Assembly (NCBI GenBank): GCA_944393405.1
Contig: CALYAC010000037.1
Span: forward strand, 1 to 45,300
From: an uncultured Clostridia bacterium
GTDB taxonomy: Bacteria; Bacillota_A; Clostridia; TANB77; CAG-508
Direction: 5' to 3'
DNA: 45,300 nucleotides
Shown: one piece after another, positions 9,251-18,433 of the stretch
How positions within the stretch are numbered: position 1 is the first letter of the stretch
Layout of the letters: every line of letters starts with the position of its first letter
Program-made: the position numbers and the translations under genes
The notes under the pieces: generated by a model
The model's database searches: none
What the model was told of the DNA's origin: nothing
Seen by the model: the letters and a program-made list of their open reading frames with translations, nothing else

Positions 9251-9910
9251 TCACTCCTCTTTGATTTGCCAGTTAATTTCTGGTAAGTTGTTTTCTTTTA
9301 AAAATTTATTTGTTTTAGAGAAATGTTTACAACCAAAGAAACCTTGATATGCAGAAAGTGGACTTGGATGTGGAGCTTTTAAGATTAAACAAGATTTACT
9401 TGTTATTAATTTTTCTTTAGCTTGTGCGTTTTTTCCCCAAAGTAAAAATACTCTTGGTTTATCTTCACTTCCCAAATATTGAATTATTCTATCTGTAAAT
9501 CTCTCCCATCCTTTCTTCGCATGAGAATTAGATTGCCCAGCTCTAACAGATAGAACTGTATTCAGAAGAAGAACTCCCTGTTCTGCCCATGGTGTCAAAT
9601 TTCCATTTGTTGTAGCCATTTCTATTCCCAAATCTGTTTCAATTTCTTTATATATGTTTTTTAGTGATGGTGGTAATTTATTGGATAATACAGAAAAAGC
9701 TAGACCATGAGCTTGATTAGGGTTGATATATGGGTCTTGTGCGAGAATCACCACTCTAGTATTATTAAATGAAGTTAATTTTAAAGCAGTAAATATTTCT
9801 TGTTTCGGTGGGTAACATATATTTTTTTTATATTCATTGTCTACAAATTTTTGAAGAAGATGAAAGTATGGCTTTGTTTTTTCCTCTTGTAATATTTCAT
9901 TCCAATCCAT
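9251..9910 (-). CDS. ung: Uracil-DNA glycosylase, family 1
   Basis: Removes uracil from DNA by cleaving the N-glycosidic bond. The catalytic water-activating motif reads VILAQDPYINPNQAHGLAFS with Asp59; the usual QDPYH has Ile in place of His, a mild deviation. Also seen are LLLNTVLSVRAGQSNSH (about 114-130), the DNA-binding VFLLWGKNAQ and the active-site loop APHPSPLSAYQGFF with His181. The length, 219 residues, is normal. Together with dUTPase it forms a uracil-exclusion pair, so the phage genome itself is unlikely to contain dU. It follows the GIY-YIG gene by two nucleotides. Confidence 0.94.
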   Translation of the reverse strand: MDWNEILQEEKTKPYFHLLQKFVDNEYKKNICYPPKQEIFTALKLTSFNNTRVVILAQDPYINPNQAHGLAFSVLSNKLPPSLKNIYKEIETDLGIEMATTNGNLTPWAEQGVLLLNTVLSVRAGQSNSHAKKGWERFTDRIIQYLGSEDKPRVFLLWGKNAQAKEKLITSKSCLILKAPHPSPLSAYQGFFGCKHFSKTNKFLKENNLPEINWQIKEE

Positions 9911-9912
9911 TT

Positions 9913-10599
9913 CTATTTCTCCCTTCTTGTTTTATTTTGGACTATTCTTTCTACAGTTCTTCTGTCTACATTATATTTCTTTATTAGCTCTTTTTTTGTC
10001 ATACCATTTTTAAAGTCACTTTTTAAATTTTGGACTTTATTATATGAAAGTTTTGGTTTTCTGTGAACTGGTACCTTTTCATAAACATCCATATGTATCT
10101 TTGTAAATCTATCTCCTTCCCATATGTGTTGGAATCCTTTTATAGATATTTTATTCTTAAAATTTTCATATGCTTCCATTCGAGATTTCCCTTGTAATCT
10201 CATTTCTCTAATTTCAAATACATCTTTATTAGTCAATTTCGCATTTTTGTGTTTTTCTCCACAATTCTTCATTTTTCCATAATATCCTCCAGTTGTGCAA
10301 TTATATCCATTCTTGAAAGAATTATATTCTTTTATCCAAAAAGCTTCTTTTTCATTTAATTCCTCTGGATTGCACAATTCAACTATTTCAAATGAGAAAT
10401 TTTCAATTCCATATTTCTTCATTGCTCTGTATAGATATGTATCAATATGATTTCTTTTCACTTCAGCTTTATGAAAATTCCACCTTCTCTTTATATCTCT
10501 TGATTGTCCTATATAACATTTTTGATTTAACAAATTAGTTATTTTATATATTCCAACCATTCGTGAACTCTCTCCCTTAGGAGAGGATTTGTTAGGCAT
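9913..10599 (-). CDS. GIY-YIG homing endonuclease
   Basis: Free-standing homing endonuclease. The GIY-YIG nuclease domain covers about residues 14-100, with VGIYKITN and CYIGQS giving the signature, the conserved Arg in KRRW, and KEAFWIKEYNS plus GYNCTTGG at the domain end. The C-terminus has a HTH-like DNA-binding segment (MTKKELIKKYNVDRRTVERIVQ), as in phage NUMOD-type homing enzymes. It overlaps the upstream 42-residue gene by 8 nt and abuts ung, so it sits inside a replication operon as an intronless selfish gene. No group I intron is visible around it. Confidence 0.9.
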   Translation of the reverse strand: MPNKSSPKGESSRMVGIYKITNLLNQKCYIGQSRDIKRRWNFHKAEVKRNHIDTYLYRAMKKYGIENFSFEIVELCNPEELNEKEAFWIKEYNSFKNGYNCTTGGYYGKMKNCGEKHKNAKLTNKDVFEIREMRLQGKSRMEAYENFKNKISIKGFQHIWEGDRFTKIHMDVYEKVPVHRKPKLSYNKVQNLKSDFKNGMTKKELIKKYNVDRRTVERIVQNKTRREK

Positions 10600-10720
10600 C
10601 TTCTTTCCTTTCTGGTTGTTCTAACACTCCTGCTTGAACAAAAGTTATCTTTTCATTACATTCGTAAACATTATCTCTATTTTTACAAAAAATTTTTGCA
10701 CAATTTCTACAATCAGTCAT
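10592..10720 (-). CDS. Small Cys-rich protein (42 aa)
   Basis: Short ORF beginning MTDCRNCAKIFCKNR, with four cysteines (C-x2-C-x4-C, then C21) that could bind one zinc ion. Its ATG overlaps the recJ stop codon (TAATG) and its end overlaps the GIY-YIG start, which supports translation. No function can be assigned; it resembles the small zinc-ribbon proteins common in phage replication operons. Confidence 0.6.
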   Translation of the reverse strand: MTDCRNCAKIFCKNRDNVYECNEKITFVQAGVLEQPERKEDA

Positions 10721-12492
10721 TAAATATCACTCCAAATACTAAAATCATTATTGTTTTCTGGTGCTTTCCTTGGGTCTACTTCTCCTGTAACATCTATAAT
10801 ATCATAATCTTCCAACATTACTTGTGGAGTTGTTTTTCCTGCAAAATGATTCATACTTACTTTCCCTACAACATTTAAAATATAAGATTTTGTAATGTCA
10901 TAATCTCTTGCCATTTCTAAAAGCTTATCATTTTCTGGTAAATGAAATTTTATAAAGCTCTTGCCTTGATATTCATATTTTACAGTATCTTTATTTGTTC
11001 CCATAACCTTTAAGTTTTCTGGATAAAATGGGATATTAATTATTGCAAATAATGGTTCTGGTACTCCAGTTCCCCACAAATATCTATATGTATCTATTAA
11101 ATAATAATCACTATTTGAAAGTACAGAAAAGTCCAAAATAAAATCTACTGCATAATTTCCTTCTATCTTTATATCTTTATATTTCTCATTCCATATATCA
11201 ATTACTTTTTGTTTATTTTCAATAGGAAGAGAGAAACCTGCTGCTCCTTCATGTCCTTCTAAGAAAGTAAATAGTTCTGTTTCTCCTAGCTCTGTCTTTA
11301 ACTTTTCACAAGGGAAACCAGAATAATTTCTAATTGAGCCACTTAAAGTACCTTTATTTACTGTCCCAATTAATACTGGTCTTTTAAAGTGGGCTGCAAG
11401 TTCCATTGCAGTAACTCCAGTTAATGTTTTGTCTATAATATCTGTAGCATCAACAATAAGAATTTTGTCATTTTCTATTTGTTCTTTTGTAAGAGTTTTT
11501 ATTATCTTTGATGAACTAATAGCTTTATCTTCATTTTGTTTTGTCTTATTGTCAATACACATATCATAAACCTTTTTTCCAAACTTATCTTGTTGTAATT
11601 CTTCTTCAGTAGATGTAAAACACTTAAAAACCGCAAGTTTTTCATCTGCTGTCCCAAATCTCATTGTGGCATTTAGAGCTGGAGCAATTCCAAAAGCAAC
11701 ATCAGATATTATTATATATTTGTCTAAATATTTGTCAGATTGTTTTGTTAACTTTAATAGTTGCTTTAAGAAAGGATTTTTTAGGTGTTTTTTTAGTAAA
11801 CCTTGTTGTATAAAATATCTTGTTTCATAATCTGTTGTATCCATAATATCTGCTATAAGTCCTATTGCAACCAAGTCTAAATAATTATCTGCATTTGTTA
11901 GAAACAAAGCATCATCTAAAGCTTGAAGAAATCTATAAACAACACCAACCCCAGAGAAGTCTTTGTTTGAATAATTTTTTGACTCTTGATTATTGATTAC
12001 TGTTGCAAATGGGCTATATCCATTACTAATTATGTGATGGTCAATGATTAAGATTTCTATTCCTTTTTCATGATATTTGGCTATTTCTCCATAATCATTA
12101 CTTCCTGCATCTGGAATTATGACAAAGTCAGTGTCTTCTGGTATCTCGATATCTTTACTTAAACCATGTCCCTTTCCAGAATGAGATATTGGAGTAATAA
12201 AAGATATATCTTTAAATGCTTCTTTTAAGTAATTATATAAGATAGCAGAACTTGTAATTCCATCAACATCAGGGTCAACGATTAATGTAATCTTACTTTT
12301 ATTTCTTATGTGTTTTAATAGAAGTTCTACTCCTTCATTAATGTTATCTAAATCTTCAAATGTATTTTTTTCTAAAAGTTCTGAATTTGATTTTCTAAAA
12401 GAATCTATATCAGTAATATTTCTATTTTCTAAAACTGTTTCTAAAAAGTTGTTTATATCATTTTTACTATTTTTTATTAATTGATATTTCAT
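10720..12492 (-). CDS. recJ: RecJ-like single-strand DNA exonuclease (DHH family)
   Basis: 5'-to-3' single-strand-specific exonuclease of the DHH/DHHA1 family, 590 residues. Metal-binding motifs are visible: LIVDPDVDG (D73, D75, D77), IIPDAGSND (about 126-133), the DHH motif LIIDHHIIS (151-153) and AIGLIADIMD. The DHHA1 half contains TGVTAMELAAHF and the Gly-rich LEGHEGAAGFS. The C-terminal OB-like region is normal for RecJ. It sits between primase and the homing endonuclease in the replication operon, consistent with recombination or end processing of phage DNA. AGGAGG precedes the ATG by 6 nt. Confidence 0.92.
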   Translation of the reverse strand: MKYQLIKNSKNDINNFLETVLENRNITDIDSFRKSNSELLEKNTFEDLDNINEGVELLLKHIRNKSKITLIVDPDVDGITSSAILYNYLKEAFKDISFITPISHSGKGHGLSKDIEIPEDTDFVIIPDAGSNDYGEIAKYHEKGIEILIIDHHIISNGYSPFATVINNQESKNYSNKDFSGVGVVYRFLQALDDALFLTNADNYLDLVAIGLIADIMDTTDYETRYFIQQGLLKKHLKNPFLKQLLKLTKQSDKYLDKYIIISDVAFGIAPALNATMRFGTADEKLAVFKCFTSTEEELQQDKFGKKVYDMCIDNKTKQNEDKAISSSKIIKTLTKEQIENDKILIVDATDIIDKTLTGVTAMELAAHFKRPVLIGTVNKGTLSGSIRNYSGFPCEKLKTELGETELFTFLEGHEGAAGFSLPIENKQKVIDIWNEKYKDIKIEGNYAVDFILDFSVLSNSDYYLIDTYRYLWGTGVPEPLFAIINIPFYPENLKVMGTNKDTVKYEYQGKSFIKFHLPENDKLLEMARDYDITKSYILNVVGKVSMNHFAGKTTPQVMLEDYDIIDVTGEVDPRKAPENNNDFSIWSDI

Positions 12493-12502
12493 TTAAGTCC
12501 TC

Positions 12503-13579
12503 CTAAACATATTTGTATCTGTTATTTTTATATAACTGCTCCCATTTTTTTGGGTCATCCATTGGACTTTCTTTCTCTCCTAAAATATTATCCCTATCTA
12601 AAATGTAATATATACTTTTACATAAAGTTGATAGTTCTTTACATTCTTTTCTTACTTCTTCTTCATTTACATCTTTATCAAATGCAACAGTTATTGTAGC
12701 TCCAAGTCTTATTATTTTTTCTTTTTGGCTAGGGCTTAAACTATGACCACCAATACTAATACAATTCTTATATCCATAAGTCCATAACTGCATTACACCT
12801 TTTTCGGCTTCACATATTATTACTTCCTTTTTTTCCTTTATATATTTTTGTGTTTTGTAAAGACCATATAATATTTGAGATTTAGCACATGGATACATGT
12901 AAATATACTTTGGCTCATTGTCTTCCTCTCTCATTTTGTCTACACATTTTGAACCCTTCCATACGTTCTTAAGAAGTCTTCCTTTTACTCCCACAAGAGT
13001 TCCATTTTCATCTCTTATTGGTATTGCAATTCTAGGTCTTGGCATCCCCCAATAATCAACTGTTGAATCAAGACCTAATTCAAATTCAAGCTGTGTTTCA
13101 TCAGAAATATTATCATCTACAAACTGTTGAAAAGAATATCTTCCATATTGCATTAGATTTATTTCATCTAAAGGTTTTAGTGGTGGCTCTTGCTTTTCAG
13201 ACTTCTTTTTTATAGAAATCATATTTTGAAAAAATTCTAAAAGCTTATCTTTCTTTGGTGGAGTATAATAATAATCTAAACCAAGAAAAGAACATAACCA
13301 ATGAACTGCATTTGAAAAGTATAAATCTTTTATAAAGCAAACGAGAGAGATGATATCAGAGACTCCATATTCGTCAACAATATCTCTTGTATATGCAACT
13401 ACATTTAATGAAAGGTTGTTATATACTGTAGTAGATTGCGGATTATCTCCATCAGGCATACCACAAGTAATGTAACTATTGTTATCATGCCATTTAATAT
13501 GATGCATTCCAAGTTCAATTAAAATATCTTCTATTTTGTTATGTTCGTATATATATTCTTTTACTTGTTTTACATCCAT
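12503..13579 (-). CDS. DNA primase, TOPRIM type
   Basis: DnaG-class primase-like protein, 358 residues, probably making RNA primers for the replisome. The TOPRIM domain is clear: EVIICEAEKGVMQLW with the catalytic Glu257, then VAFDKDVN with D301 and D303. The N-terminal region resembles a CHC2 domain (ITCGMPDGDNPQSTTVY), but the zinc ligands are mostly lost, with a single Cys. It lies immediately upstream of recJ and downstream of the DnaB-like helicase, the usual pairing of helicase and primase. It is shorter than cellular DnaG (about 600) because no separate C-terminal helicase-binding domain is evident. Confidence 0.85.
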   Translation of the reverse strand: MDVKQVKEYIYEHNKIEDILIELGMHHIKWHDNNSYITCGMPDGDNPQSTTVYNNLSLNVVAYTRDIVDEYGVSDIISLVCFIKDLYFSNAVHWLCSFLGLDYYYTPPKKDKLLEFFQNMISIKKKSEKQEPPLKPLDEINLMQYGRYSFQQFVDDNISDETQLEFELGLDSTVDYWGMPRPRIAIPIRDENGTLVGVKGRLLKNVWKGSKCVDKMREEDNEPKYIYMYPCAKSQILYGLYKTQKYIKEKKEVIICEAEKGVMQLWTYGYKNCISIGGHSLSPSQKEKIIRLGATITVAFDKDVNEEEVRKECKELSTLCKSIYYILDRDNILGEKESPMDDPKKWEQLYKNNRYKYV

Positions 13580-13594
13580 ATTATTCTCCTTTCA

Positions 13595-15283
13595 TTAAAT
13601 TGTTTTTCTTTTTCTTGAAGAAGTTTTTTTAGCAGCTGCTTGTCTAACTTGTTCATTATGTTTTTCAGTATTTTTTGCAGCGATTGCATTTTCTTCTTTC
13701 TCCCAGTCCTTAACTAAATATACAAGACCAACTTCAAACCAAGTATTATAGTTAAGATTTAATTCAAATAAAACATTTGGTTTTTCTCCACTTCTGTTTT
13801 TGTCTATTTTACAAACATAATATCTTTTATTTTTATCTAAAAGCTGTAGTTCATTTGATTTTACATTCATTCCAAGAGGGTCTTTAGTAACTGGAACATA
13901 TCCATATAATTCATAGTCCTTCTTTGGAATTTCTTTAAACAAACAAAGTCCATCCATAACATGTTTTATTTGTTTTGCGTTTGCTATATTCATAGAGCTT
14001 AAACTTAATGGGTCAACAGCGATGGCATCATCTGTTAACTGTATATTAGCTCCAATGAAGATGTCTAATTCTTTAGCAAGTTCTTTTAGCATTGTTGCTG
14101 TGTTTTTTAGTTTAGACCAATCTCCACTTGCATCTTTATCTGCCTTGAAGGTGTCATAAAACACATAATCAATTCCATCAATATTTTTTGCATTTTCTAT
14201 TGTTTCTTGTAAAGCTCCATCACTATAATCTGAACCCATGTCGATAATATAAAGTCTTTTTCTAAAATTCTCTTCTAACCATTTTGTAGTATTAATTACT
14301 AAATTAAAGTCTGGAGATTCTCTTTTTAATTTTTCAATAAATTGTTTTGTTTCCATTGTTGGAATTCCCATATCATCTGTTTCTCTAGGAATTATCTTCC
14401 CATTTTGGTCTCTATAAATTCCATTAACAATTTCTTTTTGTGGTTTTAATTGTTTAAATCCATGTTTTGCTTGGAACTCTGGGTTGTCTAGTATAGTTGT
14501 AATCATACATTCTTTCATTTCTTCATATGACATTTCGTTTGCTAATAACAAAACTTTTTTATCATGAACAAATGCAATGTGTGCTATAATTTTCATAAGG
14601 AACCTTGATTTTCCTGCATTAGACAACATTCCCCAAGCCATAAATTGATTCTTTCTTATACCTGAAAACACTTCTGAAAGTATAGGATATGGAAATTCTA
14701 ATCCCATCTGAGGTCTGTCTAATTTTTCTAAAACATAATCCGTACAGTTTTCAACAAGGTCTTGCATATCTTCTGTGTTTTTTAAGTTCGTATATATTTT
14801 TGAAATTCTATTAATTAAAATTCTAAGAATATGTTTTGCTTTAATGTCTTCAAATTTCGTAACTTCATGCGTTTTGCTATTGACTGCCCCATTAAGTAAA
14901 TCCATAACAGGGAACCCTTTTGCATGATAAGTTCTTAATAATGAATATTTTTTTATATTGTCAAAATACTTGTCTACATCATTTGAGTTGCAAGAATCCA
15001 TAAATCCTTGAATTGTGGTAAAACCACCATATTCATTAAACTTATCTAATATCTTTTGTTTCCCTGTCAAGAACCCTGCAATAGATACCTCATCTGGAGT
15101 TTTTGAGTAAGTATCATATACTTTTTCAAAAAGAGTATGAAAGAATCTACTTGCTGGAGTAGAAAAATCTTCATCTCCTAAGTATCTTCTATATTTCTGA
15201 ACTATCCCAGGATATTTATACATAGTCCCAATAAAAAGAATTTCAGAAGTCAAATCTTGTAGTTTTTCTTCATCTGTTGCCAA
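13595..15283 (-). CDS. dnaB: Replicative DNA helicase, DnaB-like
   Basis: Hexameric 5'-3' replicative helicase. The N-terminal helical domain (about 1-140) resembles the DnaB N-domain (DLTSEILFIGTMYKYPGIVQKY). The RecA-like domain carries the Walker A variant WGMLSNAGKSRF (K225), VLLLANEMSYEEM and the Walker B region IDYVFYDTFKA. A glutamine sensor lies in GANIQLTDD and KIDKNRSG near the C-terminus matches the DnaB arginine-finger segment. It starts at TTG, with AGGAGG about 10 nt upstream, and is followed after 15 nt by primase. It is divergent from bacterial DnaB but complete in length (562). Confidence 0.88.
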   Translation of the reverse strand: MATDEEKLQDLTSEILFIGTMYKYPGIVQKYRRYLGDEDFSTPASRFFHTLFEKVYDTYSKTPDEVSIAGFLTGKQKILDKFNEYGGFTTIQGFMDSCNSNDVDKYFDNIKKYSLLRTYHAKGFPVMDLLNGAVNSKTHEVTKFEDIKAKHILRILINRISKIYTNLKNTEDMQDLVENCTDYVLEKLDRPQMGLEFPYPILSEVFSGIRKNQFMAWGMLSNAGKSRFLMKIIAHIAFVHDKKVLLLANEMSYEEMKECMITTILDNPEFQAKHGFKQLKPQKEIVNGIYRDQNGKIIPRETDDMGIPTMETKQFIEKLKRESPDFNLVINTTKWLEENFRKRLYIIDMGSDYSDGALQETIENAKNIDGIDYVFYDTFKADKDASGDWSKLKNTATMLKELAKELDIFIGANIQLTDDAIAVDPLSLSSMNIANAKQIKHVMDGLCLFKEIPKKDYELYGYVPVTKDPLGMNVKSNELQLLDKNKRYYVCKIDKNRSGEKPNVLFELNLNYNTWFEVGLVYLVKDWEKEENAIAAKNTEKHNEQVRQAAAKKTSSRKRKTI

Positions 15284-15300
15284 GCTTTATGCACCTCCTA

Positions 15301-16011
15301 TTAATACCCTTCAAGAAAGGCATCTAAATCTATGTCATCATCAGAATCTTCTTCATCAATATTTCTTCCAGTAAAGTAATTACTGACTTCGAAGCCCTGT
15401 ATGTTATCTTCATTTTTTAAATTTGCATTAATCAATTTTTGGTAATCATCATATTTGTTTATAATTACTGCTAAATCATAGTAAAATAGAGACCTACCAT
15501 TATCTATAGGCGACTTTAATTTCGCATGAATCCTATCTAATTCTAGGGCATAATATGTGAACATATTATACAATTCATCACTTGAAATTTTTTGTCCATT
15601 TGTTTTCTTGTAAGTTCCATTTTCTATTGATATTATAGATTTTTTTATAAAGCCTAAGTCTCTTTTAGAAAAATGGTATTTTCTATCAAGATAATCTAAC
15701 AAAAAGTTTAGATTTCCAAAATCAGAAGAATTCATTTTTGGAAGTTGTACGGTTGGTTTTGACTTTTTCCCACCTCTACCTTCTCCATTATTTCTAGTAA
15801 TTCTACCTTTTTGCCTAGATTCCTCTATAATATCTTTAATCTCTTCTGGAGTAAATTTATGTTTTCTAGCTCTTTTTAGCTTTGTTATTAAACAATCCAT
15901 ATGATAATATTTTCTATTATATGTAAACAAATCATCTTTATTTAGGTCTATTATTTCTCCACAATAATCACAATAATATTGTATTTTCTTTTTCCCAACA
16001 TTGCTACTCAA
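15301..16011 (-). CDS. Zinc-binding hypothetical protein next to dnaB
   Basis: 236-residue protein with an N-terminal Cys/His zinc module (YYCDYCGEI, then YYHMDCL, about residues 12-40) and a basic Gly-rich linker. A helical segment follows (SKRDLGFIKKSIISIENG) and the C-terminus is acidic (DEEDSDDDIDLDAFLEGY). The start is TTG with AGGAGG 8 nt upstream. Its place immediately upstream of the replicative helicase, and an acidic tail like those of ssDNA-protein partners, make a helicase-loading or replisome accessory role possible. This is inference; no family is recognised. Confidence 0.65.
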   Translation of the reverse strand: MSSNVGKKKIQYYCDYCGEIIDLNKDDLFTYNRKYYHMDCLITKLKRARKHKFTPEEIKDIIEESRQKGRITRNNGEGRGGKKSKPTVQLPKMNSSDFGNLNFLLDYLDRKYHFSKRDLGFIKKSIISIENGTYKKTNGQKISSDELYNMFTYYALELDRIHAKLKSPIDNGRSLFYYDLAVIINKYDDYQKLINANLKNEDNIQGFEVSNYFTGRNIDEEDSDDDIDLDAFLEGY

Positions 16012-16037
16012 AGTCTTTCCCTCCTATTTCGTAAAGA

Positions 16038-16062
16038 AACAGAGGAATAAAAATTCCCCTGT
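16038..16062 (-). terminator. Terminator or attenuator hairpin
   Basis: On the minus strand ACAGGGGAAT and ATTCCTCTGT form a 10-bp stem (one G-T pair) with a 4-nt A/T loop, followed by TTTCTTT. It lies between the Sak4-like gene and the zinc-protein gene. With no promoter seen after it, it may attenuate rather than stop transcription. Confidence 0.5.
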
Positions 16063-16068
16063 AGTCTT

Positions 16069-17262
16069 TTAATGAATGTTATTTCTTGTTAAGAAAGCAG
16101 CTGTAATTTCTTTCATTTGTTGTAATTGGCTTTTATCTGTAATCTTTTGGAAAGTTCCAGCAGGAATATTATATTTTTCACATTCGTCTTTTAATTCTTT
16201 TCTTTTTTGATTTGAAGAAATCTTTTGAATCATATCAAAGATACTATCTTTTAAGCTTTGAAGTTCTTGGTCAAAATCTGATTTTTGAACAATTTCTTCT
16301 CCAGTTTCTCTAATAATTTTATCTTGGATTGCTGAAATGTCTTCCTGGACACTTTCTGCAACTGTATTTCTAATAGGTTGTTCTTTCTTTCCAACATTTC
16401 TTTTTATTATAACTTCCCAGTCTAATAAAGAAGGATTTTCTATTTTTTCATTTTGTTTTTTAACTCCTGTTCTATCTTTATCTTCAACAACAGCATATGT
16501 TGTACCATCTTCATTAAACGTGTGAAGAACAGTTTTTACATTATATTCTACCTCTTTGAAACCTTCTGGTTGGTATTTTCCAGTAGAAATAGTTTCAAAT
16601 TCATTTTTTGAGTTCATTTTTTGTTCTTTAACTTCTTTTTGTCTTGCAATAACTGCGAAGTGTTTTCCACTAGCCATCAAGTCTAAAATTAATTCTTGTC
16701 CTCTATGCCCTATAGTTTGGTAATCTTTTATTTCAAGTCCTGCTGTCTCAACTGCTAATGCTTTTTCAGCTCCTATAAGACCTTGTTTATTTGCTCTTTG
16801 TCCTGCTCTTCTTTGAGACATGTCAAGTAAAGCTTGAACTAATTGATTGTAAAGAACTGTTAATGAATCTATAACAATGGCATCTGGAATCCATGAACTT
16901 CCATCTTCATTTGTTATTTCGACTATTTCAACATTTCCTAAATCATCTTGACTTTTGATTCTCATAGGTTTTGTTGCAGAAACATCTTTTGCTTGTTTAA
17001 CTAAGTCTAATGTTTCATTAAAACTTTTAGTTTTTGCAACTATAATATTATCAATATCAATTCCTTCTATTGCAAGTCCATCTAAGTAGTCATCAATAGA
17101 ACCTTCTTCTGTATCTATATAAAGAACCTTCATTGGTTCTCCTTTTTCATTCTTCATTTTTGCAAATTCCAATGCCAGACTAGATTTCCAAGTTCCTTTA
17201 TCTCCATAAATAAGGAAAGCTAATTTACTTTGAATCTTTCCTCCTCTTCTAATTTGTGCCAT
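16069..17262 (-). CDS. Sak4-like RecA-fold ATPase (AAA_24)
   Basis: Phage recombination ATPase related to Sak4/RadB-like proteins, 397 residues. Walker A is LIYGDKGTWKSSLA (K26) and Walker B is AIVIDSLTVLYN (D132). HRGQELILDLMASGKHFAVIARQKEVKE matches the conserved strand and sensor region of the AAA_24 family. The C-terminal 110 residues are helical and charged, with no known domain. Such ATPases usually pair with a single-strand DNA-binding protein; the gene upstream (17350-18417) fits that role. It is preceded by two operator copies, the nearer within 10 nt of the AAGGAG site. Confidence 0.82.
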   Translation of the reverse strand: MAQIRRGGKIQSKLAFLIYGDKGTWKSSLALEFAKMKNEKGEPMKVLYIDTEEGSIDDYLDGLAIEGIDIDNIIVAKTKSFNETLDLVKQAKDVSATKPMRIKSQDDLGNVEIVEITNEDGSSWIPDAIVIDSLTVLYNQLVQALLDMSQRRAGQRANKQGLIGAEKALAVETAGLEIKDYQTIGHRGQELILDLMASGKHFAVIARQKEVKEQKMNSKNEFETISTGKYQPEGFKEVEYNVKTVLHTFNEDGTTYAVVEDKDRTGVKKQNEKIENPSLLDWEVIIKRNVGKKEQPIRNTVAESVQEDISAIQDKIIRETGEEIVQKSDFDQELQSLKDSIFDMIQKISSNQKRKELKDECEKYNIPAGTFQKITDKSQLQQMKEITAAFLTRNNIH

Positions 17263-17284
17263 TATAAAATCACTCCTTTTTATT

Positions 17285-17337
17285 TTGTCAAGATGTTGAC
17301 AAGAATTATGTAAATTTATCTGTCAACATCTTGACAA
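17285..17337 (-). promoter_or_regulatory. Tandem operators upstream of the Sak4-like gene
   Basis: Two copies of the phage palindrome, TTGTCAA-GATG-TTGACAA at 17285-17302 and CTGTCAA-CATC-TTGACAA at 17320-17337, centres 35 bp apart, with a TTTACATAATT box between them on the minus strand. No good -10 hexamer lies 17 bp from either TTGACA. This may be a different promoter class or a purely repressive site. Confidence 0.65.
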
Positions 17338-17349
17338 GTTATTTTAAAA

Positions 17350-18417
17350 TTAAATACTTCCCCAAATGTCTTCGCTTCCATGAGTAGTAGTTGTATTAGC
17401 TGTTGTTTCTGTTGTATTTGAGCCAAATTCTTGTTTACCTCTACAGAAAGTATTTCTAAATTCTGCAACATTTTCTTCTGTATAAGTTACATTGTCATAA
17501 GATTCTGCAACCATTGCGATATAAACATATCTAGTTCTAAATCCACCTTGTCTTGTTTTTGGAACTACCCAAGTGTTGAATACATCATCCCAAACTTTTT
17601 GTGGACCAACGCTACCTTCGTTAGAAATTCTAGCTTGTAATGTTATTGCTCCATAAGGATTTTCTACACTTAGATTTTTTAATGTTTTAGCAAACATTAG
17701 ATTATCTTTTCCTTCTATTTCTATTTCAATAGTACCTTCTCTTTTTCTACCAATAACAAGCCCATTTACAGCTGCCTTTTCATTATCTTCATCTATTTCT
17801 ACATCTTGGATAATTAATGGTTGAGTAATGCTATTGTCTTCAGCAAAGTTAGGGTCATCAAAATCTAATTTATCATTTTTATTTCTCATTGAAATTTGAT
17901 TTGGATTTAATCTTACTGTACTTACAGTTTCTCCTCTTCTGTTTTCATAACTTTCAACAGTAACATCTCCTCTAATGAATAGTTCATCTCCAACTTTTAC
18001 AAAGTTGTAAACATCTTCTATTACATCATATAAGATTTTAAATTGACTCTTATTTTTTTCTTGACCATTTTCATCAATTTCTTGTTCTACTCCAACCATA
18101 ATTCTTGACATTGGATAGAATCCTTCTGGTAATGGTGTAGTATTTCTTTCATCCCAAGGAATAATTTTTCTTTCTTCTTCTTTCCCATTTTCATCTCTTT
18201 TTACAAAGTAAACACTATCTTGTGCTATAGCACTTAAAGGAACAGAAACTGTATTGTCTTTTGAAGTTCTCATTATAAGAGTTATAGCTCTTCTTTTTCT
18301 TCCTGTAGAAGTTTCTGAGTCATAATTTGTTGTGTCAATTTTGTCTACTCTTCCTTTTAATCTAAATGTACCATACATTGCTGGTATTTGTTGTTCTACT
18401 TTTTGTTTTTCTGCCAT
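17350..18417 (-). CDS. Candidate phage single-strand DNA-binding protein
   Basis: 355-residue beta-rich protein with no definite family. Two OB-fold-like stretches can be seen: MYGTFRLKGRVDKIDT onward, and a segment with DELFIRGDVTVESYENRRGE, the RNA/DNA-binding OB pattern. The C-terminus is a low-complexity Thr-rich tail ending in the acidic/aromatic HGSEDIWGSI, reminiscent of the acidic tips by which SSB proteins recruit partners. Position next to a Sak4-like ATPase and a Gp157-like protein supports an SSB or recombination role. The function is inferred. Confidence 0.6.
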   Translation of the reverse strand: MAEKQKVEQQIPAMYGTFRLKGRVDKIDTTNYDSETSTGRKRRAITLIMRTSKDNTVSVPLSAIAQDSVYFVKRDENGKEEERKIIPWDERNTTPLPEGFYPMSRIMVGVEQEIDENGQEKNKSQFKILYDVIEDVYNFVKVGDELFIRGDVTVESYENRRGETVSTVRLNPNQISMRNKNDKLDFDDPNFAEDNSITQPLIIQDVEIDEDNEKAAVNGLVIGRKREGTIEIEIEGKDNLMFAKTLKNLSVENPYGAITLQARISNEGSVGPQKVWDDVFNTWVVPKTRQGGFRTRYVYIAMVAESYDNVTYTEENVAEFRNTFCRGKQEFGSNTTETTANTTTTHGSEDIWGSI

Positions 18418-18433
18418 ATCTTTTCTCTCCTTT